Positions 47,271 to 58,082 are shown, counted from the stretch's first letter. The stretch: DNA of 64,000 nt from Inquilinus limosus DSM 16000 (GCF_000423185.1 NZ_AUHM01000013.1:145491-209490); one strand, 5' to 3'. The notes: a model not told the origin generated them from the letters alone. Made by a program: numbers and translations.

Positions 47271-48295
47271 ACGCTGTCGTCCTCCTCGAAGCCGATCAGC
47301 GCCAGCGCCCGGGCGGCGCGGCCGGACTTCCGGACCTGATGGATCAGCGCCTCCTCGCGGCCATGGGTGACCCAGACCTCGCCGGCCTCGACCTCCTCGA
47401 TGGTGGCGCAGAGCTCGTCCCAATCGGCGTGGTCGGAGATCACCAGCGGCAGCTCGACCCCGCCCTGCCGGGCGCGCTGGCGCACCCGCATCCAGCCGGA
47501 GGCGGCCGCCACCACCGGGTCCGGCAGGCGGCGCGACCAGCGGTCCGCGCCGGCCGAGGGCGGCGCCAGCACGATCTGCCCGGCGAGCTCGGCCTTGGAC
47601 GCCGTCGTCGCCGGCAGCAGCGGCCCGAGCGGCACGCCGAGCGATTCGTACAGCTCGCACAACGCCTCCAGCGCGCCGTGGATGTAGATCGGCCGGTCCC
47701 AGCCGGCCTGGCGCAGCAGGCGGATCACCCGCTGGCATTTGCCGAGGGCGTAGACGCCCACGAGATGCGCCCGCTCCGGGAACAGGGCGATGGAGTGCAG
47801 CAGCCTGCCGATCTCATGCCCGTCGGGCGGGTGACGGAACACCGGCAGGCCGAAGGTCGCCTCGGTGACGAAGACGTCGCAGACCACCGGCTGGAAGCCG
47901 CGGCAGGTCGGGTCCGGTCGGCGCTTGTAGTCGCCGGACACCACCACCCGGCTGCCGGCATGCTCCAGCACGATCTGGGCCGAGCCCAGAACATGGCCTG
48001 CGGGCACGAAGGTGACGTCGACCTCGCCGATCCGCATGGTCTCGCCCAGCACCGCCGGCTGCAGGCTGCGGCCGGCATCGATGCCGTAGCGGGCGCGCAT
48101 GATCGCCAGCGTCTCGGCCGTCGCCAGCACCGCGCCATTGTGCGGCCGGGCGTGGTCGGAATGGCCATGGGTGACCAGCGCCCGCTCGACCGGCCGCACC
48201 GGGTCGACATGGAAGCCGCCGGGCACCACCAGCAGGCCCTCGGGCTGGACTCGGATCCACTGGTCGGGGCGCAGGGTCGGCATGGCCTCAAGCAT
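47267..48295 (-). CDS. Ligase-associated DNA exonuclease, metallo-beta-lactamase/SNM1-like
   Basis: A 342-residue MBL-fold nuclease. Metal motif THGHSDHARPHNG, then PAGHVLGSAQIVLEH, VVVSGDYKRRPDPTC, and WVTHGREEALIH near the end fit the beta-CASP nucleases of the ligase-linked set. Expected role: processing DNA ends before ligation. It shares a 4-base overlap with the ligase gene. ATG 48295 is used; ATG 48283 (MPTLRPDQW) is an alternative and neither has a clear ribosome site. Confidence 0.92.
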   Translation of the reverse strand: MLEAMPTLRPDQWIRVQPEGLLVVPGGFHVDPVRPVERALVTHGHSDHARPHNGAVLATAETLAIMRARYGIDAGRSLQPAVLGETMRIGEVDVTFVPAGHVLGSAQIVLEHAGSRVVVSGDYKRRPDPTCRGFQPVVCDVFVTEATFGLPVFRHPPDGHEIGRLLHSIALFPERAHLVGVYALGKCQRVIRLLRQAGWDRPIYIHGALEALCELYESLGVPLGPLLPATTASKAELAGQIVLAPPSAGADRWSRRLPDPVVAAASGWMRVRQRARQGGVELPLVISDHADWDELCATIEEVEAGEVWVTHGREEALIHQVRKSGRAARALALIGFEEDDSV

Positions 48296-48328
48296 ATGGG
48301 ACGGATCGAGGCGGCGCCAAACGCGGAG

Positions 48329-48751
48329 CTAGTTCAACGACGCCACCGGGATCGGCTTGCACTTCATGTCCTCGCCCTCGGCCCGCTTGGCCAGCCAGAC
48401 GCCGGCGAACTGGTCGGCGAAGTACCATTTGCCGCTGAACTCGGACCCGCCGTCGCGGAAGGCGAAGGTCACGGTGCCGATGCCGAACTTGTCGCTCCAG
48501 GTGAAGCGATAGAGGCCGCCGCCGAGGGATTCGCCGTCGCTGAGCTGGCCGTCATAGGGCCCGGCGGTGGAGTCGACCACGTGATAGCAGCCGCCGCGCC
48601 GCTCCGGCATGAAGGTCAGCAGCGACGGGGACAGCACGCCGCCCGAGGTCACCTGCCCGCGATAGGTGCCGGACGGCACCGGCGGATCCTCGGCCAGAGC
48701 CGGACCGGCCAGGGCGAACAGCAGCACGATCAGGGTGGCGACGCGTCGCAT
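48329..48751 (-). CDS. Secreted protein of unknown function
   Basis: A 140-residue exported protein. Signal peptide MRRVATLIVLLFALAGPALA, then a small beta-rich domain (SGTYRGQVTSGGVLSPSLLTF, GLYRFTWSDKFGIGTVTFAF, SGKWYFADQFAGVWLAKR). One Cys pair (GGCYHV and MKCKP) could form a disulfide. I do not recognise the family. ATG 48751 is chosen because the signal starts there, though the frame is open upstream. It lies 33 bases upstream of the exonuclease gene on the same strand and may share its transcript. Confidence 0.7.
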   Translation of the reverse strand: MRRVATLIVLLFALAGPALAEDPPVPSGTYRGQVTSGGVLSPSLLTFMPERRGGCYHVVDSTAGPYDGQLSDGESLGGGLYRFTWSDKFGIGTVTFAFRDGGSEFSGKWYFADQFAGVWLAKRAEGEDMKCKPIPVASLN

Positions 48752-48849
48752 GGCCGGGATGCTGCCGTCTGCGGCCGCGCTGCGCAACCCTGGATCTTGC
48801 CTTTCGAGGATGGCGGACGCAGGGTGCGGCCCGATCGACGAGAGACCGC

Positions 48850-49776
48850 ATGACCCCGCCCGTCTGGTGCTTCGGCGCCGCTCACATCGACCGCCAAGCC
48901 CGCGCCCACCGCGCCGTGCGCCTGGGCACCTCGAACCCGGTGACGATCCGCACCAGCCTGGGCGGCGTCGCCCGCAACGTGGCCGAGACCCTGGCCCGGC
49001 TGGGCCTGCCGGTCGGTCTGGTCAGCCGCATGGGCCACGATCCTTCGGCCGAGCGGATCTTGGCGGAGATGGCGCGGCTCGGCCTCGACCTGTCCCAGGT
49101 CACGCGGTCGGAGACCAGCGGCACCGCCAGCTACACCGCGGTGCTGGAGCCGGGCGGTGAGATGGCGGTCGCGATCGCCGATATGGGCATCTATGACGAG
49201 ATCGGGCCGGACATCCTGGCCCCGGCCCTGGCGGCGGCACAGCCGGCCGCGGCCTGGTTCGTCGACGCCAATCTGCCGGCCGGGGGGCTGGCGGCGATCC
49301 TGTCCCATCCCGGCCGTCCGGCGCTGGTGGCGGTCGATGCGGTGTCCTCGCCGAAATCGGAGAAGCTGCGTGGCCTGCTGGCCCGCATCGACCTGCTCTG
49401 CCTCAACCGCGACGAGGCGGAAGCGATCACCGGACAGCCGGTGACCGACGAGGCCACGGCCTGGGCGGCGCTGCGCCGGCTGCGCGCCGAAGGCGTCGGC
49501 CGTGTCGTGCTGAACCGCGGCGAAGCGGGCGCCCTGATCGCCGACGCGGCCGGCGAGGCCGCTGTTCCCGCCTGCCCGGCCGGGATCGTCGACGTCACCG
49601 GCGCCGGCGATGCCGCCGTGGCCGGCACCCTCTACGGCCTGGTCACCGGCCTGGCGCTGGCCGAAGCCGCCCGGCTGGGCCGCGCCGCCGCGGCCCTGGC
49701 GCTAGAGGCGCCGACCGCCGTGCCCGAAACCCTGACCGCCGACGCGTTGCGCCGGCGCGCCCTGATTGTCGCGTGA
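48850..49776 (+). CDS. psuK: Pseudouridine kinase, PfkB family
   Basis: A 308-residue ribokinase-fold enzyme. The N-terminal [14 protein letters not shown] and [15 protein letters not shown] are typical of PsuK; the ATP/substrate signature is [15 protein letters not shown] with the catalytic Asp. It phosphorylates pseudouridine to pseudouridine-5'-phosphate. Pairing with psuG directly downstream makes the assignment firm. Together they recycle the C-C-linked nucleoside from RNA turnover into uracil and ribose-5-P. Confidence 0.92.
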   Translation: MTPPVWCFGAAHIDRQARAHRAVRLGTSNPVTIRTSLGGVARNVAETLARLGLPVGLVSRMGHDPSAERILAEMARLGLDLSQVTRSETSGTASYTAVLEPGGEMAVAIADMGIYDEIGPDILAPALAAAQPAAAWFVDANLPAGGLAAILSHPGRPALVAVDAVSSPKSEKLRGLLARIDLLCLNRDEAEAITGQPVTDEATAWAALRRLRAEGVGRVVLNRGEAGALIADAAGEAAVPACPAGIVDVTGAGDAAVAGTLYGLVTGLALAEAARLGRAAAALALEAPTAVPETLTADALRRRALIVA

Positions 49777-49784
49777 GGACCATG

Positions 49785-50699
<915 letters not shown>

Positions 50700-50705
50700 T
50701 CGGCG

Positions 50706-51779
50706 TCAGAACCGCCAGGACAGGGTGAACGCCCCGTACTGGGTGAAGCGGTTCTTCTGCTCCTCGAACTCCTGCGTCCGGTAGACATGGGTGTAGGCGA
50801 TCCGGATGTCGTCGATCTGGACCGCGAGGCCGATCTGCAGGTCGCCGACCAGCGGGTTCTTGGTGACGTGCGGGCTGTCCTCGAAGGTGTTGCCGTCGAG
50901 GAAGATGTTGCGCGCCACGGCCCGCCCCTCGACGCTGGCGAAGAGATACCAGCTGAAGCCGCTGGTCGGGATGAAGAAGTCCGAACCCGGCACGCTCGGC
51001 CGGATCCGCGGTGGCCCGTAATCGGCCGGCAGATCGAGGCCGAGCCGCGCCGTGGCGCCCACCGAGGCCTGGGTCAGCACGTTGCCGAGGCTGGCGCCGA
51101 CATAGGGCGAGATGTCGAAGCCGAAGCCGAGCGGTGCGGCAACATAGGCGCTGCGCCAGGTGCGCTCGTAGCTCAGGATCACGCCCGGCTCGTTGTTCAG
51201 CTGGTGCTTCCAGCCCCGCGCCTTCTCCGAGCCGATGATGCTGTGCACGGTGTTCTGCACCTGCTCGCCGAGGGCATAGGGGCCGACGACGCCGATCTGC
51301 AGCTCCAGCCGGTCCAGCCGGTCGCCCGAATCGGCGAGGACCGCGGCGCTGCCGTAGAGCCAGGCGGCGTAGGGCCGGTCGTTCGGGTCGGGGTCGCGCA
51401 GTGAGATGTCCTTCGGCGTGTACAGGCTCTGGCCGAAGGAGAGGGTCGACCGGATCGGCGCGGCGTCGGGGAACAGCGGAAAGGCGCGCGCAGCGCCGGC
51501 GAGCCAGTCCGGCGTCCAGGTCTCCGAGCTGGTGAAGGCGAAGCGGAAGCCGTTGGTGTAGCCGCGGTCGGTGTTGGCGAAGACGTCGTTCTCCAGGCTG
51601 AAGCCGATGAAAGCGCCCGGATCCTCGGTCAGCGGCCGCGGCGCCTGCGGCGTAGAGGTGATGATCGCCGGCCGCTTCGGCTCGGCCGGAACCTCCTGCG
51701 CCTGCCCTCCGGCCGGGAGCAGCGCGATGCCGAGCACGGCCGAAGCCGAACACCACCAGAAGCCGATGCGCAGACCCAT
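50706..51779 (-). CDS. lpxR: Lipid A 3-O-deacylase, LpxR-like outer-membrane protein
   Basis: A 357-residue outer-membrane protein with signal peptide (to ~28, ending AQA). The LpxR/DUF2219 pattern is clear: GFSLENDVFANTDRGYTNGFRFAFTS, LSFGQSLYTPKDI, DRPYAAWLYGS, and NTVHSIIG with a catalytic His region. Alternating beta strands end in SWRF, the final aromatic of outer-membrane barrels. In Salmonella, LpxR removes the 3'-acyloxyacyl chain from lipid A. GGAAGGGGACAGC precedes ATG 51779. Convergent with psuG, 6 bases apart. Confidence 0.9.
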   Translation of the reverse strand: MGLRIGFWWCSASAVLGIALLPAGGQAQEVPAEPKRPAIITSTPQAPRPLTEDPGAFIGFSLENDVFANTDRGYTNGFRFAFTSSETWTPDWLAGAARAFPLFPDAAPIRSTLSFGQSLYTPKDISLRDPDPNDRPYAAWLYGSAAVLADSGDRLDRLELQIGVVGPYALGEQVQNTVHSIIGSEKARGWKHQLNNEPGVILSYERTWRSAYVAAPLGFGFDISPYVGASLGNVLTQASVGATARLGLDLPADYGPPRIRPSVPGSDFFIPTSGFSWYLFASVEGRAVARNIFLDGNTFEDSPHVTKNPLVGDLQIGLAVQIDDIRIAYTHVYRTQEFEEQKNRFTQYGAFTLSWRF

Positions 51780-51898
51780 GCTGTCCCCTTCCCTTTCGGC
51801 CCGCCGCGCTCCGGCGGGCGTCCCGGCAAACGGAACGACACGACGGCGCGATGGGTTCCCGAATTCCGAAGGTAGCACGGATGCCGGGTCGGAAGCGT

Positions 51899-52498
51899 TC
51901 AGCGTGGCCGCTGCATGCTGAAGACCGTGTCCAGCACGCCGTAATCCATATAGCCGAGACGCGAGATCGCACGGCGGGACGACAGGTCGATGCGGCCGTC
52001 GACGATCACCTCGTCGTCGATATGGATCGACACCACCTCGCCGATCACGACGGCGCCCGGCACGGCCTCTCCCGCCGCGGTGGTCAGGGGCACCGACCGG
52101 ACCCAGCGGCATTCCAGCGCCGCGGCCGCCGCCGCGACCCGCGGCGGCTTCACCAGCCGGGACGGTGCCATCTCCAGCCCGGCCAGCTCGGGCTCGCTGA
52201 CCTCCGGCCCGACCGAGGCGGAGGTGGCGTTCATCTGCTCGCGCAGGTCCCAGGTGGCGAGATTGGCCACGAACTCGCCGGTCGCCTCGGCGTTGCGCTG
52301 CGAATCCTTCGGCCCGCTCGGCGCGAACATCACCATCGGCGGCCGGTCGGCCACCGCGTTGAAGAAGCTGTAGGGCGCCAGGTTGACCACGCCGTCCGGG
52401 CTGATCGTGCTGATCCAGCCGATCGGCCGCGGCACCACTAGCGCCTTGAACGGGTCGTGCGGCAGGCCGTGGTTGCGCAGCCGGGGTTCGTAGTCCAT
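51899..52498 (-). CDS. Flavin reductase-like FMN-binding protein
   Basis: A 199-residue split-barrel protein of the flavin reductase-like/DIM6 family: HDPFKALVVPRPIGWISTISPDG, NLAPYSFFNAVADRPPMVMFAPSG and ECRWVRSVPL are typical. It binds FMN; family members reduce flavin or act as oxidoreductases on unknown substrates. It is downstream of an EamA transporter gene (53-base gap) on the same strand, so both may belong to one pathway. Confidence 0.9.
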   Translation of the reverse strand: MDYEPRLRNHGLPHDPFKALVVPRPIGWISTISPDGVVNLAPYSFFNAVADRPPMVMFAPSGPKDSQRNAEATGEFVANLATWDLREQMNATSASVGPEVSEPELAGLEMAPSRLVKPPRVAAAAAALECRWVRSVPLTTAAGEAVPGAVVIGEVVSIHIDDEVIVDGRIDLSSRRAISRLGYMDYGVLDTVFSMQRPR

Positions 52499-52551
52499 GG
52501 GCGGTCTCGCAGCTTCGGGAACTCGATAGAAGCGGATCGGGTGGCCGTGAT

Positions 52552-53442
52552 TCAAGACGATCCAGGTGCCGCGCGCAGGCGCAGCAGCCTGGCCACCGGC
52601 AGGGCCACGGCGGCGAGGCCGAGCAGGATCAGCGCCATGCCGAGCAGACGCGCCGGCCCGAAGCGTTCGCCCAGCACCAGGGCGGCGGAGGCGGCGCCGA
52701 AGATCGGCACCAGCAGCGAGAACGGCGCCACCGTCGCCGCGGGATACAGCTTCAGCAGATGCCCCCAGATGCCGAAGCCGAGCAGCGTGGTCGGCACGGC
52801 GAGGTAGAGCACCGTGCCGATGCCGGTCCAGCTGACCGAGGCCAGGGCGTGTCCGATCGCCGCCGGCCCCTCGATCGCGGCGGACAGGGCCAGCAGCGGC
52901 AGCGGTGGCACCAGGCTGAGCCAGACGATCATCGGCAGCATGTCGACCTTGCCGGCACCGCGCAGCAGCACGTTGCCGCAGGCCCAGCTCAGCGCCGCGG
53001 CCAGGGTCAGGGCCAGGCCGATCGCGGTGACGTCGCCCCCATCCGCGGTCGACGCGATCACGGTGAGCCCGACGAAGGCGATGGCGCCGCCGCCGATCTG
53101 CCGGCCGGTCGGCCGTTCGCGCAGCGCCAGGGCGGCCACCAGCATGGTGAAGAAGGCCTGCGACTGCAGCATGATCGAGGCCAGCCCGGCCGGCATGCCC
53201 AGCAGCATGCCGGGGAACAGGAAGGCGAACTGGCCGACGAACAGGGTCAGGCCGATCGCGATCATGCGCGGCCACGGCACCTGCGGGCGCGGCAGCAGAA
53301 CCGCCGGCAGCGCCGCCAGGATGAAGCGCAGGGCGGCCAGCAGCAGCGGCGGGAAATTGCCGAGGCCGATGCGGATGACCACGAAGTTGAAGCCCCAGAT
53401 GGCGGCCACCAGCAGGGCGAGCAGGATGTGGCGGGGTGTCAT
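52552..53442 (-). CDS. EamA/DMT-family transporter
   Basis: A 296-residue inner-membrane protein with ten predicted helices in two EamA halves: LLALLVAAIWGFNFVVIRIGLGNFPPL begins the first, and ALSWACGNVLLRGAGKVDMLP the second. Such drug/metabolite exporters, RhtA/YdcZ-like, export amino acids or metabolites; substrate not evident. First gene of a two-gene unit with the flavin reductase-like protein. Confidence 0.92.
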   Translation of the reverse strand: MTPRHILLALLVAAIWGFNFVVIRIGLGNFPPLLLAALRFILAALPAVLLPRPQVPWPRMIAIGLTLFVGQFAFLFPGMLLGMPAGLASIMLQSQAFFTMLVAALALRERPTGRQIGGGAIAFVGLTVIASTADGGDVTAIGLALTLAAALSWACGNVLLRGAGKVDMLPMIVWLSLVPPLPLLALSAAIEGPAAIGHALASVSWTGIGTVLYLAVPTTLLGFGIWGHLLKLYPAATVAPFSLLVPIFGAASAALVLGERFGPARLLGMALILLGLAAVALPVARLLRLRAAPGSS

Positions 53443-53563
53443 GGCGCTCCGGTCCGGCGCGTCGATCGCTTGCCGTCATCCTCGGCCCCGGCCGCCGGCT
53501 TGGCAAAGCCGGATCGCCCCCGATCCATGAGCCCGGCCGGGCCCTGCCATGCGCCTCTGCCGG

Positions 53564-53797
53564 TCAGAATCCCATCTTGGACGATCCTGTCTTCGCGTCG
53601 CGGAACCGGATGGCGACGATCTCCGACCGCAGGATGACGGTCTCGCCGGCGTCATGGGTCAGGTAGACGAGATCGCGCGCGGTCCGGACATCGCGGGCGG
53701 GGTGCTCGTGCCCGCCGCGGGTGAACAGCACCAGCGACGCCCCGGCGCCGGCGGTCCTGAGCTTCTGCGCATATTCCTCGATGAGCGCTGCGTCCAT
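53564..53797 (-). CDS. Small hypothetical protein
   Basis: A 77-residue soluble protein (MDAALIEEYAQKLRTAGAG...SLVLFTRGGHEHPARDVRTARDLVYLTHDAGETVIL) with alternating helix and strand. Function unknown. ATG 53797 is preferred: GGAGGAGG lies just upstream. A longer version from ATG 53845 lacks a ribosome site. Monocistronic as far as seen. Confidence 0.65.
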   Translation of the reverse strand: MDAALIEEYAQKLRTAGAGASLVLFTRGGHEHPARDVRTARDLVYLTHDAGETVILRSEIVAIRFRDAKTGSSKMGF

Positions 53798-53904
53798 GGC
53801 CTCCTCCGTTCCTGCCCATCTCCGGGCTTCGACGGTTTCCGCCATGATGTCATCCTCGTCGCGCCTGTCGAGACCGTGCCGCACCGAACCGGATTCTTCG
53901 CTGC

Positions 53905-54414
53905 TCAGAGCACGACGCTGATCGCGAGCGCCACGAAGCCGATCGCCGCCAGGCCGGCGCGGATGACGTGCGAGCGCTCCCACTGGTCGCGATAGGCCAT
54001 CCAGTTCGCCTCGTCCGGATCGGCCGCCCCCTCGCGCCGCAGCGGATCGCTGGCGAAGAAGCCGGCGCCGGCCCGGCCCAATGTCTCGTGCCGCAGCCAG
54101 ACCTGGTTCACCGGATGGGTCACCAGCCAGTAGACGGCGTGCATCGCGACCAGGGCCAGCAGGGCGGCCGCCACCCACCAGAAGGCGGCGCCGTCCACCG
54201 GCGTCATCACCAGCAGGATCAGGACGGCGATGATGCAGGCGATCTCGCCGACGCCGCCGACCCAGGTGAAGCCGGGATAATAGATCGGCTGGACGGCCAG
54301 ATACGCCTCGCGGCCGAGGCGCATCTTGCCCGGCCACTCGAGCGCATGCGCCAGGGCGGGCGTCAGGGCCAGCGCGACTAGGCACAGGCTGACCACCTGC
54401 AGGATCGGGAGCAT
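53905..54414 (-). CDS. Membrane protein, DUF1772-like
   Basis: A 169-residue inner-membrane protein with four hydrophobic segments, ~1-25, ~50-72, ~78-100 and ~148-168. The N-terminal region LAHALEWPGKMRLGREAYLAVQPIYYPGFTW and the TM3 end WLVTHPVNQVWLR resemble DUF1772 (anthrone oxygenase-like) proteins. No catalytic role is assured. Upstream 116 bases contain no gene. Confidence 0.65.
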   Translation of the reverse strand: MLPILQVVSLCLVALALTPALAHALEWPGKMRLGREAYLAVQPIYYPGFTWVGGVGEIACIIAVLILLVMTPVDGAAFWWVAAALLALVAMHAVYWLVTHPVNQVWLRHETLGRAGAGFFASDPLRREGAADPDEANWMAYRDQWERSHVIRAGLAAIGFVALAISVVL

Positions 54415-54530
54415 GCTCCGTTTCCTCCGGCAATGGCGGCGCTCGTCGGCGGCGCCGCTCCCGAAGGAAAACAGGCCGACTCCGCCGGAAGTTCAGGTTG
54501 CCGGCGCCCGCCGGAGGCTCCAGCCGCCGG

Positions 54531-55295
54531 CTACAGCACCGTCGAGATCCGCCCGACCACGCGGGCGGCGATGCGCGCGGCGGCGTCGAGAAAGGCGCGG
54601 AAATCCATGTGGCTCTCGGTGCCCGCGAGGTCGCTGAGCGCCCGCACCACCACCGCCGGCACGCCGAAGCGCTCGGCCACCGCCGCCACCGCCGCGCCTT
54701 CCATCTCCACCGCCACGCCGCCGAATTCGCGCTGCAGCCGCTCGCGCTCCTGCGCGTCGTTGAGGAAGATGTCGCCGGTCAGGATGGTGCCGAAGATCAG
54801 CCGGGACCGGTGCGGCTCGCCACCGGTCGCCGCAGCGCCAAATCCACCGATATCAAGACCTTCGAGAGCGTCCCTGATCTTCTCTCGGAGGTCTTGGTCC
54901 AGGCTGTAGCCGGTCTCCTCCGGAAAGCCGGGCAGCGGCGGCACGCCAGGCTGGTACGGCTTCAGCCGGCCGCCGACGCGGGCGCCGTAGTCGTGCATCA
55001 CCAGACGGTCGGCCACCACCACGTCGCCGATGGCGAGGTCGGGGTCGAGGCCGCCGGCGACGCCGGAGAACAGCAGCGAGCTGCAGCCGAACTCCTGCAG
55101 CAGCAGGGTCGCGACCATGGCGGCATGGCTCTTGCCGATGCCGGCCTCGACCGCGACCAGATCACGGGTGCCGAGGCGGCCGAGGCGGAAGCGGCAGCCG
55201 GCGATCTCGCGCTCGGTGCGCACCACCAGGTCGTCATGGGCCGCCAGCTCCTGCGGGATCGCCGCCATGAGCCCGATCGGTCCGTCCGCGCGCAT
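54531..55295 (-). CDS. mtnN: 5'-methylthioadenosine/S-adenosylhomocysteine nucleosidase
   Basis: A 254-residue PNP_UDP_1 enzyme. Motifs: IGLMAAIPQEL at the N-terminus, FSGVAGGLDPDLAIGDVVV, GGVAVEMEGAAVAAVA (ribose-binding Glu) and VRALSDLAG with the catalytic Asp. It cleaves adenine from MTA and SAH in the methyl cycle and quorum-signal pathway. ATG 55295 follows AGGACAGCG. Downstream of an amino-acid permease gene on the same strand. Confidence 0.93.
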   Translation of the reverse strand: MRADGPIGLMAAIPQELAAHDDLVVRTEREIAGCRFRLGRLGTRDLVAVEAGIGKSHAAMVATLLLQEFGCSSLLFSGVAGGLDPDLAIGDVVVADRLVMHDYGARVGGRLKPYQPGVPPLPGFPEETGYSLDQDLREKIRDALEGLDIGGFGAAATGGEPHRSRLIFGTILTGDIFLNDAQERERLQREFGGVAVEMEGAAVAAVAERFGVPAVVVRALSDLAGTESHMDFRAFLDAAARIAARVVGRISTVL

Positions 55296-55367
55296 CGCTG
55301 TCCTCCGCTCTCCGTCCCGCCCCTTATGCGCCGGTCCGGCAGCCGGCGCAAAGGGTTAGGACAGGCG

Positions 55368-56765
55368 TCACGACAGGCCGAGCGCGGGCTGCCGGCGGCG
55401 GCCGATCAGGAGATATCCGGCGATCAGCAGCGCGAACCACACCGGCGCGACATAGAGCGCGACCCGGGTCGACGGGTCGAAGCCGAGGAACACCGCGACC
55501 AGCACCAGGAACGCCACCACCAGCCAGTTGGCGACCGGCGCGCCCGGCATGCGGAAGGCGACCGGCGCGGCCTGGCCCCGGGCCACGGCGCGGCGATAGC
55601 CGAGATGGGCGATCATGATGATGCCCCAGGTCCACAGGCTGCCGACCAGCGAGATGCTGGTGACCCAGACGAAGGCCTCCTCCGGCACCAGGTAGTTCAG
55701 GACGACGCCGATCAGCATCACCGCGGAGGATGCGGCGATGCCGGCCACCGGCACATGGTTGCGGCTGACCCGGGCGAAGGCGCGCGGCGCCTGGCCGGAC
55801 CGGGCCAGGGTGAACAGCATGCGGCCGTTGCTGAACAGGCCGCTGTTGCAGGAGGAGGCGGCGGCGGTGATGACCACGAGGTTGATCACGTCGGCCGCGG
55901 CGCTGAGCCCCAGCTTGTCGAACACGAAGACGAAGGGGCTGGCGTTCGGGTCCAGCTGGGTCCAGGGCAGCAGCGACATGATCACCGCCAGCGCGCCCAG
56001 GTAGAAGATCAGGATGCGCCAGATGATGCCGTTGGTGGCGCGCGGCAGCACCCGGGCCGGGTCCTCGGCTTCGCCGGCGGTGACGCCGATCAGTTCCACC
56101 CCCTGATAGGCGAACATCACCATCTGCAGCGCCAGCACGGCGCCGAGCACGCCGAAGGGCAGGAAGCCGCCATGCGACCACAGGTTGGACACGCCGGCCC
56201 CCTGCCCCAGGTCGCCGATGCCGAAGACGATCACGGCCAGGCCGCCGAGGATCAGCGCGACGATGGTCACCACCTTGATCAGCGCGAACCAGAACTCGAG
56301 CTCGCCGAACAGCCGCACCGCGACGATGTTGACCAGGGTCAGGACCGCCAGCGTCACCAGCGCCGGCACCCATTGCGGCACATCCGGCAGCCAGTAGTGG
56401 ACATAGACGCCGACCGCGGTGATCTCGGCCATGCCGATCACCACCCACATGAACCAATAGGACCAGCCGGTGGCGAAGCCGGCGAAGGGGCCGACGAACT
56501 CCTCGGCATATGTGGCGAAGGAACCGGCCACCGGCTTGTGCAGCAGCAGCTCGCCCAGCGCCCGCATGATGAAGAAGATGGCGAGGCCGCCGATGGCGTA
56601 GCTCAGCAGCAGCCCCGGCCCGGCCTTGGCGATCGCCTTGCCGGAGCCGAGGAACAGCCCGACGCCGATGGCGCCGCCGATCGCGATCATGTGGATGTGG
56701 CGGCTCTTCAGCCGGCGGGCGAGATCGCCGCCCTCGGCCCCGGACGATTGGCTCGACAGGCCCAT
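55368..56765 (-). CDS. Amino-acid permease, APC family (AAT)
   Basis: A 465-residue proton-driven importer with twelve helices. The AAT signature is LKSRHIHMIAIGGAIGVGLFLGSGKAIAKAGPGLLLSYAIGG in outline, followed by EFVGPFAGFATGWSYWFMW. Similar proteins in E. coli (CycA, AroP, GabP) carry amino acids; this sequence is closest in style to the CycA/AnsP/ProY group. AGGAGGAAG before ATG 56765 decides the start. The 5' region contains an AT-rich stretch with TATAAT-like sequence. Confidence 0.93.
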   Translation of the reverse strand: MGLSSQSSGAEGGDLARRLKSRHIHMIAIGGAIGVGLFLGSGKAIAKAGPGLLLSYAIGGLAIFFIMRALGELLLHKPVAGSFATYAEEFVGPFAGFATGWSYWFMWVVIGMAEITAVGVYVHYWLPDVPQWVPALVTLAVLTLVNIVAVRLFGELEFWFALIKVVTIVALILGGLAVIVFGIGDLGQGAGVSNLWSHGGFLPFGVLGAVLALQMVMFAYQGVELIGVTAGEAEDPARVLPRATNGIIWRILIFYLGALAVIMSLLPWTQLDPNASPFVFVFDKLGLSAAADVINLVVITAAASSCNSGLFSNGRMLFTLARSGQAPRAFARVSRNHVPVAGIAASSAVMLIGVVLNYLVPEEAFVWVTSISLVGSLWTWGIIMIAHLGYRRAVARGQAAPVAFRMPGAPVANWLVVAFLVLVAVFLGFDPSTRVALYVAPVWFALLIAGYLLIGRRRQPALGLS

Positions 56766-56989
56766 CGCGCTTCCTCCTGATGTGCTTCTTCGGGCCTGCG
56801 GCCCGCAGGCCGGCATCTTAGGAGGGAAGAGAAAAAACGCATCCGGAGAGTCATATAATTTCGTATCGAATTGCGCACGATCCTCGGAACAATAATGTGA
56901 CGATGATCCATAAAAGTGCTTCTATATTCGTCCGACAAACAAGAACTCTCGACTGGGCGCCGCGGAAACCCGGGTTGGATTGTCTCGAT

Positions 56990-57982
56990 TCATTCGGCGG
57001 TTTTCAGCGCTGGCGCCAGACGATCGATGCGGTCCGTTTCGATTCCGCCGGCATAGCCAGCGGCGATCAGATCGGCGACCTGCGCCGGATCGTCGATCCC
57101 TTCGGAGAAGCCGCCGCTCCAGGGGCCGATCAGGAAGACCGGCGTGCCCGCGGCCTGCATCCGGTCGACGAAGCGGTGCGGCCAGCCCCACAGCCAGGGC
57201 GCGATGTTGGCCGGCACCAGCAGGACGCTCCGCCGGCACGCCTCCGGCACATGGCCGGTCCAGCCCAGCGCGATGTAGCCGACGAAGCAGTCCTTGATCG
57301 AGGCGCGGGACATCGAGCGGAACCCGGGCAGCCGCTCGCGCAGCACCGCCATCGGCCGGTCCCCGCCATAGGCGGCCAGCCGGTCGCGACGATCCGGCGG
57401 CAGGGCGGCGAGGTATTCGGCCAGCAACTCTCCCTCCGCCGGGTCGTTGCTCTTGACGTTCAGCAGGAAGCGGCGGTCGGGGAACGCCGCCAGCACCTGG
57501 TCCAGCGACGGCATCAGCCCGACGCCCTTGCCGCGGAACGGGTAGGTCCTGCCGCCATCCGCGGTGTAGCCTTGGCCGATGTCCAGCGCCTGCAGCTCGG
57601 CCAGGCTGTGCTCGCGCGTGACGCCGCGGCCGTCGGTGCGGCAGTCGAGCGTCCAGTCGTGGAAGACGGCGAACCGCCTGTCCGTGGTCGGCTGGATGTC
57701 GATCTCGACCATCTCGGCCCCGAGGCCGAAGGCGGCGCGCATCGAGGCGATGGTGTTCTCGAGATAGGGATGCTCGGGCGGCAGCATGCGGGCGGCGGTG
57801 CAGGTGTCGCCGGTCAGCCCGGCGCGGTCGAAGCCCTGGGCCAGGCCGCGATGGGCCAGCAGCGCCGGCTTCCCGCCCGGCGGGCCGTAGAGCCGGGAGC
57901 TGTTGGCGACGAAGACTCCGGCGGCGAACGCGCCCAGGAGGACGAGAACAAACACTAAACGCTTGCGTGTCCGGCGGGTCAT
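56990..57982 (-). CDS. Glycerophosphodiester phosphodiesterase, membrane-anchored
   Basis: A 330-residue protein with an N-terminal membrane anchor (residues ~8-26), then a GDPD TIM-barrel: LLAHRGLAQGF (catalytic HR), PENTIASMRAAFGLGAEMVEIDIQ (metal-binding Glu pair) with LENTI in place of the usual PENT, FAVFHDWTLDCRTDGRG (second His). The active residues are present. It would hydrolyse glycerophosphodiesters to glycerol-3-P and alcohol in the periplasm. Divergent from the Lhr-like helicase gene; 100 bases between. Confidence 0.9.
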   Translation of the reverse strand: MTRRTRKRLVFVLVLLGAFAAGVFVANSSRLYGPPGGKPALLAHRGLAQGFDRAGLTGDTCTAARMLPPEHPYLENTIASMRAAFGLGAEMVEIDIQPTTDRRFAVFHDWTLDCRTDGRGVTREHSLAELQALDIGQGYTADGGRTYPFRGKGVGLMPSLDQVLAAFPDRRFLLNVKSNDPAEGELLAEYLAALPPDRRDRLAAYGGDRPMAVLRERLPGFRSMSRASIKDCFVGYIALGWTGHVPEACRRSVLLVPANIAPWLWGWPHRFVDRMQAAGTPVFLIGPWSGGFSEGIDDPAQVADLIAAGYAGGIETDRIDRLAPALKTAE

Positions 57983-58082
57983 GGGCTGATCTGTTCCGGT
58001 GACGGGGCGGGCGCAGGCTGGCCCCGGATCATGGCCGAAACGGCGCCCCGCCGTGACGGTTGCATGTCGGGACCGGGAGACC